Below, one piece after another: positions 1 to 6,589 of a stretch of 64,000 nt of DNA; the first letter of the stretch is position 1; the number at the start of each line of letters is the position of its first letter. The notes beneath the pieces were generated by a model. It worked only from the letters and a program-made list of their open reading frames with translations. It was not told where the DNA came from and searched no databases. The position numbers were made by a program, and so were the translations under genes. Source of the stretch: a virus; IMG/VR virus record IMGVR_UViG_3300048625_000299, positions 133,679 through 197,678 of that record. One strand, 5' to 3'.

Positions 1-2
1 AT

Positions 3-200
3 AGCAAAGGATATACGACAAACATCTCTGAGGCTGGCCGCTACACGCATGACCAAGCATTCCGTCAAATGGAATCGCGTGATACTGACATTCCATGGAA
101 GTGTATTGATATTGAGCCGCTTGCTCGACAAACAATCGATGCGCAGTATCTTCCGCGTCAGTATGAGCAACAACGTCAAGTAGTAAAGAACAAGCTGTAA
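3..200 (+). CDS. Small hypothetical protein, 5' end outside window
   Basis: An open frame enters from the left edge and ends at TAA 198-200, giving 65 visible residues. The visible part contains NISEAGRYTHDQA and DIPWKCIDIE, polar and without membrane segments. An 'x-I-x-E-A-G-R-Y-T' phrase occurs in small early proteins of many large phages, but I cannot assign a function. Its stop overlaps the start of the next gene (TAATG), so the two are translationally coupled. Confidence 0.75.
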   Translation, partial: SKGYTTNISEAGRYTHDQAFRQMESRDTDIPWKCIDIEPLARQTIDAQYLPRQYEQQRQVVKNKL

Positions 201-355
201 TGTACGTCATAAAACGATATAGCAAAGACCCTGACGCGCCCACCGAGGTATGGCAGAAGTTCTCTTACAAACACAATGCTGATGAGTATGCAGCAGAGTT
301 GAATGCACACCACGATGATTGGTTCTTTGTTGAATGGGAAGATGATCCAGTATGA
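200..355 (+). CDS. Small acidic hypothetical protein (51 aa)
   Basis: The ATG shares bases with the upstream stop (TAATG), and the TGA at 353-355 overlaps the ATG of the next gene. The product is short and acidic at the end (FFVEWEDDPV), with an aromatic-rich middle. Coupled start and stop overlaps on both sides are the main support. Function unknown. Confidence 0.7.
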   Translation: MYVIKRYSKDPDAPTEVWQKFSYKHNADEYAAELNAHHDDWFFVEWEDDPV

Positions 356-624
356 ATAAGCGAATCGAAGAACTATCTGAGCAAGCCGATCTATATGCTC
401 GGTCAGACAATTCCAGTATGTTGTTTGAGAACTATCAGAAACGATATACGGAAAAGTTTGCTGAGCTGATCGTTCGTGAGTGTGTCGCTCTTGCTATCGA
501 TGAGGAAGAACGATTTGCATCGTTTGATCCGACAGAATACAACAATCTGAATACGATTCATCTAGCAAATGCTATGGACAACTACCAAGCATTGATTATC
601 AAACACTTCGGTATCGACAAATGA
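352..624 (+). CDS. FAEL-HFG small protein family, copy 1 (90 aa)
   Basis: Start ATG overlaps the upstream stop by ATGA. The protein begins MNKRIEELSEQA, has KFAELIVRECVALA in the middle and ends IIKHFGIDK. The same three landmarks recur in five further genes of this cluster (1578, 2002, 2700, 2908, 3326), so this is one member of a locally amplified family. It is predicted mostly helical with no catalytic motif and no cysteine pair. This copy carries an extra DEEERFASFDPTEYNN segment before the C-terminus. Function unknown. Confidence 0.8.
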   Translation: MNKRIEELSEQADLYARSDNSSMLFENYQKRYTEKFAELIVRECVALAIDEEERFASFDPTEYNNLNTIHLANAMDNYQALIIKHFGIDK

Positions 625-821
625 CATCCCCAATTGTGAGAGGGTTTCCCCAGAAGTATGAAGATCACTTGTGGTATCCAATCCTTGTGAAGATCCAGAA
701 TGCTGGATATCATAGAATTGTTGAGATGCAAGGGAAAGATGTCAATGCACACAATGATATGGTCAGACGACAGAACCAACACACATGCCCAAGTGTAACC
801 ACACATGGTGAGTATGATTAA
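621..821 (+). CDS. Hypothetical protein (66 aa)
   Basis: ATG overlaps the upstream TGA (ATGA), the same coupling used throughout this block. The basic protein starts MTSPIVRGFPQKYEDH. I recognise no domain. The same stretch is open on the other strand (582-839) but lacks the coupling signal, so the plus-strand reading is preferred. Confidence 0.55.
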   Translation: MTSPIVRGFPQKYEDHLWYPILVKIQNAGYHRIVEMQGKDVNAHNDMVRRQNQHTCPSVTTHGEYD

Positions 822-1122
822 GGTCAAGTACGACGACATGGTGTTCCATTACATCACGATGCACTATGATGTTCATTGGTCTGGAACATGCATCTACGAC
901 GGGAAGATTGCCGAATTCGTTACGCACGATGATACAGACTACCAATATATGAACGATACTTGTCCTTCGTGCTACTATGGTGCGCTGGACAAGTATTGCC
1001 ACTGTGAATCGTATGTTGAATTGTGGTGTGAGATCATTCCACAGCCGGTGTGGAAGCGAGCAATCTTACACATTCGGAAATTGTATTACAAACACAGATA
1101 CCATACAAGATATGCATACTAA
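814..1122 (+). CDS. Hypothetical protein with a Cys/His cluster (102 aa)
   Basis: The chosen start at 814 overlaps the end of the previous gene and follows GGTGAG; an in-frame ATG at 805 would add three residues. The middle has CPSCYYGALDKYCHC, a CxxC...CxC arrangement that could bind zinc. The C-terminus is basic and aromatic (HIRKLYYKHRYHTRY). No family recognised. Confidence 0.6.
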   Translation: MIKVKYDDMVFHYITMHYDVHWSGTCIYDGKIAEFVTHDDTDYQYMNDTCPSCYYGALDKYCHCESYVELWCEIIPQPVWKRAILHIRKLYYKHRYHTRYAY

Positions 1123-1378
1123 TCCGTGGATCTCGGTAGAGAAGGAATTGCCACCTGAAGAGGAATTAGTGTTAGTTTATACTCCACCAAGAGGAACTAA
1201 CTATGATGAATGCGTCGACTTCGATTGGATTTTCGAAGGGATATGGTATAATCACAATGACTTCTACGAACACTACGTCATTGTTGGTGGTCCGAAGTTA
1301 GGACCTGGACCTTCTGAGGAAGCTCCATATACACATTGGATGAGGATTCCAGAACTACCAACGCCGAAAGAAGCATGA
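1112..1378 (+). CDS. DUF551-like protein (88 aa)
   Basis: The reading frame extends upstream, but ATG 1112 overlapping the previous stop gives the natural product. It begins MHTNPWISVEKELPPEEE, continues with a VLVYTPP strand and ends near THWMRIPELPTP. This WISV...LP / VLVY / THWMPLPEPP layout is characteristic of DUF551, a family common in phages and prophages with unknown biochemical role. Full length for the family. Its stop overlaps the next start. Confidence 0.8.
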   Translation: MHTNPWISVEKELPPEEELVLVYTPPRGTNYDECVDFDWIFEGIWYNHNDFYEHYVIVGGPKLGPGPSEEAPYTHWMRIPELPTPKEA

Positions 1379-1581
1379 CACACAAACACGTCGTTCAAGT
1401 CCACACCTTAGATACTAACGGTGAGTCTACCATGAGATGGGTTGTTCCTGTAGTATTTGATAAAAAGACAAAAGCAGAAAAGTATGTTAAGCAATTTAAC
1501 GCCACTGCTGAATTTGTTGGCATTGCTAAGAAGGCTGTCTACCGTGGTCGGGTCAACGATGCAACAGGAGAATTGATATGA
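1375..1581 (+). CDS. Hypothetical protein (68 aa)
   Basis: The start is ATG 1375, in ATGA overlap with the DUF551 gene. An earlier in-frame ATG at 1336 lies deep inside the upstream gene and is unlikely. The product has a beta-rich N-terminus (MTHKHVVQVHTLDTNG) and a lysine-rich middle (DKKTKAEKYVKQF). No family recognised. Confidence 0.65.
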   Translation: MTHKHVVQVHTLDTNGESTMRWVVPVVFDKKTKAEKYVKQFNATAEFVGIAKKAVYRGRVNDATGELI

Positions 1582-1793
1582 ACGAACGACTAAAAGATCT
1601 CGAAATCCAATGCTGGGAGCCTCGTCAATATGGCCCTCCATGGTTTAACGCAGAGAAGTTTGCACAGTTAATCATTCAGGAATGTATCGAGATCGTTGAG
1701 CCATGTAAGTGTGGCTGCAGGTGCGAACAAGAAGTCACCATCACAGACTCAATCATCGCTGATATCAAAGAACACTTTGGAGTGACGGAATGA
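1578..1793 (+). CDS. FAEL-HFG small protein family, copy 2 (71 aa)
   Basis: Starts in ATGA overlap. It begins MNERLKDLEIQCW, carries KFAQLIIQECIEI in the middle and ends IKEHFGVTE. This copy has an inserted CKCGCRCEQE segment with four cysteines, absent from the other copies, which might bind a metal. Closest by eye to the 2002 copy, sharing the LExQCW phrase. Function unknown. Confidence 0.8.
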   Translation: MNERLKDLEIQCWEPRQYGPPWFNAEKFAQLIIQECIEIVEPCKCGCRCEQEVTITDSIIADIKEHFGVTE

Positions 1794-2005
1794 CACCAAA
1801 TCCTAAATTGCGAGAGATGATTAAACGATTAGAAGACCTTGCGGACTATATGTTTGCGTGGACGATCATTGCAATACTGTATTTGACCATAGCATATGAT
1901 TATGTGCAAGTTCATGTGCGGGAAGCTTACTATAAGATGTTCAGCATTCCATACTATAAAGGCCAAGGGAAGTTTGGTCCGTATATTACGAGGTTAAAAG
2001 AATGA
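1790..2005 (+). CDS. Small single-span membrane protein (71 aa)
   Basis: Coupled start (ATGA). After a charged N-terminus (PKLREMIKRLEDLA) there is one clear hydrophobic stretch, MFAWTIIAILYLTIA, long enough to cross a membrane, followed by a basic C-terminus. Likely inserted in the host inner membrane. Phage early membrane peptides of this size often act in takeover or superinfection control, but nothing here specifies which. Confidence 0.65.
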   Translation: MTPNPKLREMIKRLEDLADYMFAWTIIAILYLTIAYDYVQVHVREAYYKMFSIPYYKGQGKFGPYITRLKE

Positions 2006-2214
2006 ATGAGCGAATTGAACAACTCGAAACCCAATGCTGGATTAGTCGTGATGGTTATCAGACATTCGATCGTCAAAAGTTCGCAGAACTAATCATCAAC
2101 GAGTGTACCACAATGATTGAAAGTGATCAGTGGGCCCAAGACAACCAATCATGGTCTAGGGGCATGCGGTTTGCTGCTGGACTGATCAAAGAACGCTTCG
2201 GAGTTGAAGAATGA
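2002..2214 (+). CDS. FAEL-HFG small protein family, copy 3 (70 aa)
   Basis: ATGA-coupled start. Landmarks: MNERIEQLETQCW at the N-terminus, KFAELIINECTTM in the middle and LIKERFGVEE at the end. It lacks the Cys insert of copy 2 although it shares the N-terminal TQCW phrase, consistent with recent duplication and drift. Function unknown. Confidence 0.8.
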   Translation: MNERIEQLETQCWISRDGYQTFDRQKFAELIINECTTMIESDQWAQDNQSWSRGMRFAAGLIKERFGVEE

Positions 2215-2420
2215 AACTAGACAAATTTATTGAGAACCTGACCAAATTGCAAGCTGCTGGACATGGCGACTTGGAAGTGTTCTATGTCCATGGTGCGTCA
2301 GGCGATTCTGGGTATCTCGGACATCCGTCAGTCAATGTGATTGATGGATCGGAGCTATGCGGTGCGCTGGTCGATTGGACAGTTGGCGAGAAGTATATCT
2401 CCGTCTATGCTGGAAACTAA
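2211..2420 (+). CDS. Small protein related to the 8088 gene (69 aa)
   Basis: Coupled start. It has LIxxLxxL-type spacing at the N-terminus and a central EVFYVHGASGDSG segment. The gene at 8088 has the matching EVHFAHGSGDHW, followed in both by a short strand containing V-x-V. The two look like homologues placed about 6 kb apart in different early clusters. Widespread in phages as an uncharacterised family; no catalytic function inferred. Confidence 0.65.
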   Translation: MKLDKFIENLTKLQAAGHGDLEVFYVHGASGDSGYLGHPSVNVIDGSELCGALVDWTVGEKYISVYAGN

Positions 2421-2423
2421 GGT

Positions 2424-2603
2424 ATGGATATTGAATCATTGAACAATCTATGGAATGAACTGGTCGCACACTATGGTGACGACTTGCCAGATCCAGAACA
2501 ACAACCAAAGGAATTTAAGTATTATGTCAAACTCTACACATACGTTAAGAACGCTGATCTTGGAGCGGATGCAGCACATGAACAAGCAGATCAATCTAGC
2601 TGA
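2424..2603 (+). CDS. Small hypothetical protein (59 aa)
   Basis: ATG 2424 lies four bases after the upstream stop and the frame is open to TGA 2601-2603. It starts MDIESLNNLWNELVAHYGDD and is acidic and glutamine-rich, probably helical. It fills what would otherwise be a gap in a tightly packed operon. No family recognised. Confidence 0.55.
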   Translation: MDIESLNNLWNELVAHYGDDLPDPEQQPKEFKYYVKLYTYVKNADLGADAAHEQADQSS

Positions 2604-2700
2604 TTATGCGGACCACGGTGATCGCGATTTGCTCGACGATTTCGAGGAAATGTTGATCGAATTCCATAATTTGGAAGATGATGGACAGCGAGGATTCTAA
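2578..2700 (+). CDS. Tiny acidic hypothetical protein (40 aa)
   Basis: ATG 2578 lies inside the end of the preceding gene, with GGAG about 11 bases upstream, and the TAA shares a base with the next ATG (TAATG). The product is strongly acidic (DLLDDFEEMLIEF). A longer in-frame ATG at 2455 would overlap the 2424 gene almost completely and is less likely. Support is from packing only. Confidence 0.4.
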   Translation: MNKQINLADYADHGDRDLLDDFEEMLIEFHNLEDDGQRGF

Positions 2701-2915
2701 TGAGCAAGCTAATTCGAAAACTTGCTAATGAAGCAAGAATAGAAGTAGGACAGCGAATTGGGTACAACGACCGTGACCGCGAAGAAGCGTTTGAAGTAGA
2801 GTTCGCCAAGCTGATTGTTCGGGAATGTGCTGGTATTTGTTTTAGTAACTGGCGTGATAATGGCGATTCTTATGGTCTTCTAATCAAAGAACATTTCGGG
2901 ATTAGCGATGAATGA
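2700..2915 (+). CDS. FAEL-HFG small protein family, copy 4 (71 aa)
   Basis: Starts in TAATG overlap. It begins MSKLIRKLANEA, carries FAKLIVRECAGIC in the middle and ends LLIKEHFGISDE. The N-terminus differs from the MNER type of copies 2, 3 and 6 but keeps the L-A-x-E-A phrase seen in copy 5. Function unknown. Confidence 0.8.
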   Translation: MSKLIRKLANEARIEVGQRIGYNDRDREEAFEVEFAKLIVRECAGICFSNWRDNGDSYGLLIKEHFGISDE

Positions 2916-3147
2916 TCAATTAGTCAGGCAACTTGCTGAACAGGCTGGGTTTAAGATTTTAACTGACGGCAGAATCGTCCCTACACTCGACCATAATGGC
3001 GAATGCGGTAGAGATTTGGAAAAGTTCGCGGAATTGATCATCAAGCAATGTGCTGAACTAACTCTTGACTACAAAAGCGAAACCTACTACAATGGCTGGT
3101 TAGATTATCGTGACGAGATTAAGAAACATTTCGGAGTTAAACAATGA
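2908..3147 (+). CDS. FAEL-HFG small protein family, copy 5 (79 aa)
   Basis: ATG 2908 overlaps the previous gene by eight bases. It starts MNDQLVRQLAEQAGF, carries KFAELIIKQCAEL and ends EIKKHFGVKQ. It is directly adjacent to copy 4, an arrangement expected from tandem duplication. Function unknown. Confidence 0.8.
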   Translation: MNDQLVRQLAEQAGFKILTDGRIVPTLDHNGECGRDLEKFAELIIKQCAELTLDYKSETYYNGWLDYRDEIKKHFGVKQ

Positions 3148-3329
3148 CACCTGAAATGATGGAGCGAATTCGTAAGGATTTCGAGAGGGAACCAGATAAG
3201 GAGACTCTTCACTGGGAAGCGTATATTGCAGGATATATGGCTGGTGTAAGGAGATTCGCTGAAAGACCTGATAGGAAAGAGATCCACGCTAAGATGGGTT
3301 ATTCCAGAGTAGGATTGGGGAATGTATGA
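3144..3329 (+). CDS. Small basic hypothetical protein (61 aa)
   Basis: ATGA-coupled on both sides. The protein is rich in charged residues (RIRKDFEREPDKE) with a short AYIAGYMAGVRRFAERP segment that is probably helical. It sits between family copies 5 and 6 but lacks their landmarks. No function recognised. Confidence 0.6.
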   Translation: MTPEMMERIRKDFEREPDKETLHWEAYIAGYMAGVRRFAERPDRKEIHAKMGYSRVGLGNV

Positions 3330-3574
3330 ACGAACGAATTGAAGAACTATTGGGTCAGGCCTACGACGAAGCAGTGCCAGAAACTTGGACTACACTTTCT
3401 TCTGAACAATTAGGAAGGATATATGAAAAGTTTGCCGAATTGATTGTTCAGGAATGTATCGGCTGTTGTGAGCAGGTGATTAGTGATCCTGTTCCCGAAA
3501 GTGTAGATACTTGGTTGAATGGTGGCGAACAATGTATCCAAGAGATTAAGAAACATTTCGGAGTTGAAGAATGA
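3326..3574 (+). CDS. FAEL-HFG small protein family, copy 6 (82 aa)
   Basis: ATGA-coupled. Landmarks: MNERIEELLGQAYDEA, KFAELIVQECIGCC and EIKKHFGVEE. The extra length comes from a central loop after the ECIGCC helix. This is the last recognisable copy of the amplified family. Function unknown. Confidence 0.8.
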   Translation: MNERIEELLGQAYDEAVPETWTTLSSEQLGRIYEKFAELIVQECIGCCEQVISDPVPESVDTWLNGGEQCIQEIKKHFGVEE

Positions 3575-3741
3575 GCATGTATTGTATTCCGAATGCACCC
3601 AAACAAAATGGGGATTTGTGGGTGGTAGTGAAAGACAATGTGGTGACTGTTCTTAATCCAGCAGGCGAATATTGGAGAAATAAGACATTCACAATAGAGC
3701 AATTCAAGCGAGAGCTCAATATCTCTTTAGCCAGTCCTTGA
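3571..3741 (+). CDS. Small hypothetical protein, last gene of the block (56 aa)
   Basis: ATG 3571 overlaps the upstream TGA and the frame runs to TGA 3739-3741. The product begins MSMYCIPNAPKQNGD and has a short beta-like stretch (LWVVVKDNVVTVLNP). Its 3' end overlaps the 3' end of the convergent gene at 3716-4243 by 26 bases. No family recognised. Confidence 0.55.
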   Translation: MSMYCIPNAPKQNGDLWVVVKDNVVTVLNPAGEYWRNKTFTIEQFKRELNISLASP

Positions 3742-4243
3742 TTTCAGGCGTACGTCCCCAATCCCATCCATTAGGCAATTCGGCCAGCCTCTTCTCATTA
3801 CCAGTCTTAGGGCAATGACACCATCTTCTACCAGCAACAGTAGATTTGCCCATTCTAGCTATACTAACAAGAGTCTTAGACATAGCAGACTTCCTAGAGC
3901 CCAATGCATTACTAGGCCTACCACGCTTAGAGTCAGCCATCTTAGCCTTGGTCTCATCAGACATTACCTTACCAGTATTAGCGGCCTTGACAGCATTAAC
4001 CATCCTCAACTTCTCTTCATCGGTGAAGTATTTCCAGCCCCATTTCTTCTTAACAACACACCCTTCAATAACAATAGTGCAATTGTATTGCTTCTTTAGG
4101 CGCTCAATAACAGCATCATAATTGCCAGAATCTTTGATTGTAGAGACCTTTTCCCACTCTCGACCCCATTCGTTGTAAAAAAGTTTATCGCCCTTATCGT
4201 CGGTTCTAAGCGTTCCTTGCCGCATGTAAACAGATATAAGCAT
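3716..4243 (-). CDS. NUMOD3-containing homing-endonuclease-like protein
   Basis: 175 aa, the only minus-strand gene in the first 20 kb. The middle contains GKVMSDETKAKMADSKRG, the short basic helix typical of NUMOD3, a DNA-binding module of phage HNH and GIY-YIG homing endonucleases. No HNH or GIY-YIG catalytic core is evident: the N-terminal 70 residues (IVIEGCVVKKKWGWKYFTDE) may hold a degenerate domain. The single-gene opposite orientation beside a repeat-rich gap fits a mobile homing gene. It may be a free-standing DNA-binding remnant rather than an active nuclease. Confidence 0.65.
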   Translation of the reverse strand: MLISVYMRQGTLRTDDKGDKLFYNEWGREWEKVSTIKDSGNYDAVIERLKKQYNCTIVIEGCVVKKKWGWKYFTDEEKLRMVNAVKAANTGKVMSDETKAKMADSKRGRPSNALGSRKSAMSKTLVSIARMGKSTVAGRRWCHCPKTGNEKRLAELPNGWDWGRTPEIKDWLKRY

Positions 4244-4330
4244 ACGTATTTCCTATAATTAATTAATCCTAGTATATAGGAAATGGATAGTTTTTGTGAG
4301 AAAGAAGCGTATATGTTTACGTATAGTATT

Positions 4331-4430
4331 ATACCCCGTCTTAAACTAGTATGCACAATATTATAGCAAAGTATAGGGAATAGAGATATAGATGCACAGT
4401 ATATACCCCCGTCTTAAACTTATATGCACA
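4331..4430. repeat. Direct repeat ATACCCC-GTCTTAAACT-ATGCACA, two copies
   Basis: Copies at 4331-4357 and 4403-4430 share ATACCCC(C)GTCTTAAACT followed by AGT/TAT and ATGCACA. A related third copy (CCCCCGTCAACTTAAACTAGTATG) lies at 11748-11771. The copies are about 70 bp apart in AT-rich DNA upstream of the minus-strand NUMOD3 gene. They may be protein-binding or promoter elements; the function is not evident. Confidence 0.6.
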
Positions 4431-4614
4431 TAGTATAAGGAAATAGGGTAACAGGTAGGAAAGTAGCACAAGCAGCCGTATATAACCATGTGCAGGTATA
4501 GGCAGCGGTAGGCTTAAGCACTCACTCCATTTGTGCAGCACACTGCTAAGCGCACACAATATTCCGTACAGCAGAACACCGCACTAAGTCAACGCAGCAT
4601 TTAGTGCTACTGCT

Positions 4615-5012
4615 CACAGCCCAGAGTCACACTTTTGTTTCCAGTAATTGGGCAGCACAAAATGCCCACTAGCACTAAAGTGCCATGGCACAAAAGTGCC
4701 CAGGATTACAGCCAAAATAGCCACTAGCTCAGTATAGCCCATGGCTAAAAAGTGCCAATAACGCGAAAGTGCTACTAGCTCAAAAGTGCTACTTTCATCT
4801 GAAAAGTGCCACTTTCGTGCTACTCGGTCTATGGCTGAAAAGTGCTACTTGGATGGCGATTTCTGCCCATCAGCCAAAAGTGCCATGGCGATGGCTCAGA
4901 ATAGCCAATAGCACTGAATAGCCACTTGGGCAGCTATTTTGTGTCCATAGCTAATCCTACCCACAAGAGGGCATGAAAGTGCTACTGTTAGTCAGAGTGG
5001 TACTTTTGTTTC
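4615..5012. repeat. Array of degenerate AAAAGTGCCA / AAAATAGCCA units
   Basis: About 400 bp hold more than a dozen short, same-direction units of two interchangeable types: AAA(A)GTGC(C/T)A (for example 4677, 4692, 4747, 4765, 4782, 4801, 4837, 4875, 4975) and AA(A)TAGCC(A/C) (4714, 4731, 4898, 4916). Units are often followed by CTAGC, ATGG or CTTTC. Inverted GGTACTTTTGTTTCC or CACTTTTGTTTCC elements sit at both ends (about 4628 and 4998) and recur at about 6790, with related sequence near 11950-12010. There is no coding frame of note. Unit spacing is irregular. Confidence 0.7.
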
Positions 5013-5112
5013 CAGAGTGAATCTCCACATGATTTTGATGTTCGTGATTATACTAGAACAAAGCTCACAAGTCAACAGCTCACAGATAAGCTTACGATTT
5101 GGTTGGGTATTG

Positions 5113-5140
5113 TTGACATCTGTTTGGAATGGTGTACAAT
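5113..5140 (+). promoter_or_regulatory. Sigma70-type promoter into the 5.14-5.23 kb element
   Basis: TTGACA, 16-bp spacer, TACAAT. It is the best -35 match in the window. It faces rightward into a stretch with no gene, and a leftward promoter faces it from the other side. Confidence 0.7.
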
Positions 5141-5230
5141 GGGTAGTGGGAAGATCCTGAAGTTTGCGGAATCTTGGCCTGTCCGCTCTCCACGTCCATC
5201 CCCAGTCTGCCTGTTCGAACGCATGCCCCT
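5141..5230. ncRNA. Putative structured RNA, copy A (strand uncertain)
   Basis: A noncoding stretch of about 90 bp strongly resembles 6894-6978: both share GTGGGAAGATCC, then CCGCTCTC, ACGTCCA, CCCCAGTC, TTCGAA and ATTATACAT. Read on either strand it can form an outer stem (TGG/CCA plus GGG/CCC), an inner hairpin GGA-AGA-TCC, and in this copy GCGGA/TCCGC. It lies between two convergent sigma70-like promoters. It is not a tRNA: there is no valid T-arm or acceptor stem. Which strand is the functional RNA cannot be decided by eye. Confidence 0.5.
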
Positions 5231-5258
5231 ATTATACATGAAATTTTGGACTTGGCAA
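5231..5258 (-). promoter_or_regulatory. Leftward sigma70-type promoter facing element A
   Basis: On the minus strand: TTGCCA, 16-bp spacer, TATAAT. It converges on the rightward promoter at 5113-5140, leaving about 90 bp between the two -10 boxes. The same arrangement occurs at 6979-7006. Confidence 0.6.
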
Positions 5259-5297
5259 CAGTTATTTGAATAAGCTTACACTCTGATTGGGTATCTG

Positions 5298-5325
5298 TTG
5301 TCTGTTTGTGACTTTGTGAGATAAT
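5298..5325 (+). promoter_or_regulatory. Early promoter cassette upstream of the 5352 gene
   Basis: TTGTCT, 16-bp spacer, GATAAT, preceded by the recurring AGCTTAC...TGATTGGGTAT motif. In this copy the right arm of the stem-loop is degenerate. The leader sequence GATAATGAAGTCTTTCAA recurs almost exactly in front of the gene at 6590. Confidence 0.65.
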
Positions 5326-5351
5326 GAAGTCTTTCAATGAGGAGTGATGTT

Positions 5352-5663
5352 ATGTCTTTCAAGTACGGTGTGTCTTATAACTGTGAGATCGGTAATGATT
5401 GTGTGGGTGGTGCTGATGATGGATTTTATTCATTAGACATGGTCGGCAATGATTTAGACAAGATTACGGCTTATATTAAGGAGCATGAGAGTGATTCTGA
5501 TTTGGTGCTTGTTCTTGATGATAATGGTGCTTTTATTGGGCAAGGTTGTTCCCAAGGTGGTGATGTTGTTGCCTACTTTGGCTACGATCACCGCGGTGAT
5601 GGAGAAGTTTATCCCACAATCGTTGTGTTTGAAAATCCACAAGATTTGACAGTTATCGAATAA
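5352..5663 (+). CDS. Early hypothetical protein (103 aa)
   Basis: ATG 5352 is chosen because GGAG lies seven bases upstream; the longer in-frame start at 5337 would overlap that ribosome site. The protein is acidic with several Asp/Gly turns (CVGGADDGFYSLDMVGND, YDHRGDGEVYP) and alternating strands. No family or catalytic motif is recognised. It has its own stem-loop/promoter cassettes on both sides, so it is expressed as a single early gene. Confidence 0.7.
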   Translation: MSFKYGVSYNCEIGNDCVGGADDGFYSLDMVGNDLDKITAYIKEHESDSDLVLVLDDNGAFIGQGCSQGGDVVAYFGYDHRGDGEVYPTIVVFENPQDLTVIE

Positions 5664-5670
5664 CCTTACA

Positions 5671-5724
5671 TTCTAGTTGGGTATTCGAAATAATCGTTGC
5701 TCAACTAGAATTTTGTGAGATAAT
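5671..5724 (+). promoter_or_regulatory. Stem-loop/promoter cassette upstream of 5750
   Basis: A perfect 9-bp inverted repeat, TTCTAGTTG (5671-5679) and CAACTAGAA (5702-5710), overlaps the -35 TTGCTC. A 16-bp spacer leads to GATAAT at 5719-5724. It begins only a few bases after the previous stop, so the stem can also cap the upstream transcript. Confidence 0.75.
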
Positions 5725-5749
5725 TAAATCTTTCAACAGGAGAATGTAA

Positions 5750-5926
5750 ATGAGAAAATATCTGTCGATTGAGTTGTATAGTGGAGAATGTGCTGAACTG
5801 TCATATGACGAGTTTATTGAGCAGATTGAGGGATGTGAGGAGATTACAGAAAATGCTCATTTCATTTCCTACAAATTTGAAGAGTATGTTGTGATTGAAG
5901 ACAAAATTGCTGATTATGATGAATAA
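5750..5926 (+). CDS. Small acidic early protein (58 aa)
   Basis: ATG follows CAGGAGAATGTAA, with a strong ribosome site. The product starts MRKYLSIELYSGECAELSYD and is rich in Glu and Asp throughout, ending DYDE. An acidic 'DNA-mimic-like' charge pattern is visible but is not evidence of that function. It is followed at 11 bases by a second gene of the same transcript. Confidence 0.65.
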   Translation: MRKYLSIELYSGECAELSYDEFIEQIEGCEEITENAHFISYKFEEYVVIEDKIADYDE

Positions 5927-5936
5927 GGAGAATGTT

Positions 5937-6167
5937 ATGTTAGATACAGTTGAGGTTGTTTCTGTAGAAGATGGTGGATTTTATCAAGACGCATATACAA
6001 GTGGCTCTACTGTAGATGTTGTGCTAAAACGTGGAAATGAGTTTGCAAAGTGCGAAGGAATTCTCATTTTTGAAGAACAGGATGATGAGTCTATGTTCGA
6101 ATATTTTGAGGAGTGGAAACAAATGGCTCAATCTGGTGAAGACGGATATAGCTATTGGATTGAGTAA
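5937..6167 (+). CDS. Small acidic early protein (76 aa)
   Basis: ATG 5937 is preceded by AAGGAGAATGTT, so the upstream in-frame ATG at 5895 inside the previous gene is not used. The protein is acidic (FEEQDDESMFEYFEEW) with a beta-like first half (VEVVSVEDGGFY). No family recognised. Second gene of a two-gene early unit. Confidence 0.65.
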   Translation: MLDTVEVVSVEDGGFYQDAYTSGSTVDVVLKRGNEFAKCEGILIFEEQDDESMFEYFEEWKQMAQSGEDGYSYWIE

Positions 6168-6177
6168 GCTTACAGGG

Positions 6178-6221
6178 GAGTTGGTTATTCAGTTGACCAA
6201 CTCTCAATTCTGTGCGACAAT
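6178..6221 (+). promoter_or_regulatory. Stem-loop/promoter cassette upstream of 6241
   Basis: Stem GAGTTGGT (6178-6185) / ACCAACTC (6196-6203) overlaps the -35 TTGACC (6193-6198). A 17-bp spacer leads to GACAAT at 6216-6221. It is preceded by the shared AAGCTTAC tract that begins most cassettes. Confidence 0.7.
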
Positions 6222-6240
6222 TACATTTTAAGGAGCTGAA

Positions 6241-6501
6241 ATGAGAGTTAAATTCTGTTTTGTAGATTCTGGTACTGGTGAAAATGATGTTGTGACTTTA
6301 TCGGTTAAAAATATGTCACAATCTGAATTCGAACGTGTTTTCAATCAATACATCAATTATGGCGAAGAAGAGTCACCACTCCGTTTGGAACTAAAATCGC
6401 TAATTAATCACGGTCAAAATTGGGTAGCAACATTCACTCATCATTGTGCCTATTTCGGTCCAGTTTTGATTACCGGTATTGTTTACACGAATTTCAAATA
6501 A
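6241..6501 (+). CDS. Early hypothetical protein (86 aa)
   Basis: AAGGAGCTGAA precedes the ATG. The protein begins MRVKFCFVDSGTGEND and is predicted mainly beta, ending in a hydrophobic strand pair (VLITGIVYTNFK). No recognised domain. It is followed directly by another stem-loop cassette. Confidence 0.65.
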   Translation: MRVKFCFVDSGTGENDVVTLSVKNMSQSEFERVFNQYINYGEEESPLRLELKSLINHGQNWVATFTHHCAYFGPVLITGIVYTNFK

Positions 6502-6518
6502 AAGTCAACAAGCTTACG

Positions 6519-6563
6519 TTCTGATTGGGTATCTGTTGCCCAATCAGAATTTTGTGAGATAAT
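6519..6563 (+). promoter_or_regulatory. Stem-loop/promoter cassette, best-formed copy
   Basis: A perfect 11-bp inverted repeat, TTCTGATTGGG (6519-6529) and CCCAATCAGAA (6539-6549), has a 9-base loop. The right arm contains part of the -35 TTGCCC (6536-6541). A 16-bp spacer leads to GATAAT (6558-6563). Formation of the stem in DNA or RNA would involve the -35 bases, linking upstream termination and downstream initiation. Confidence 0.8.
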
Positions 6564-6589
6564 GAAGTCTTTCAACAGGAGAATGTAAA

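Noticed and set aside
4615-5012. Possible CRISPR array
   Set aside because: Units are 10-15 bases, degenerate, irregularly spaced and without unique spacers of constant length; no cas genes are near.
5092-5337. Minus-strand 81-aa open frame across element A
   Set aside because: It crosses two promoters and the structured element; in copy B the same frame is stopped after a few codons, so it is probably not a gene.
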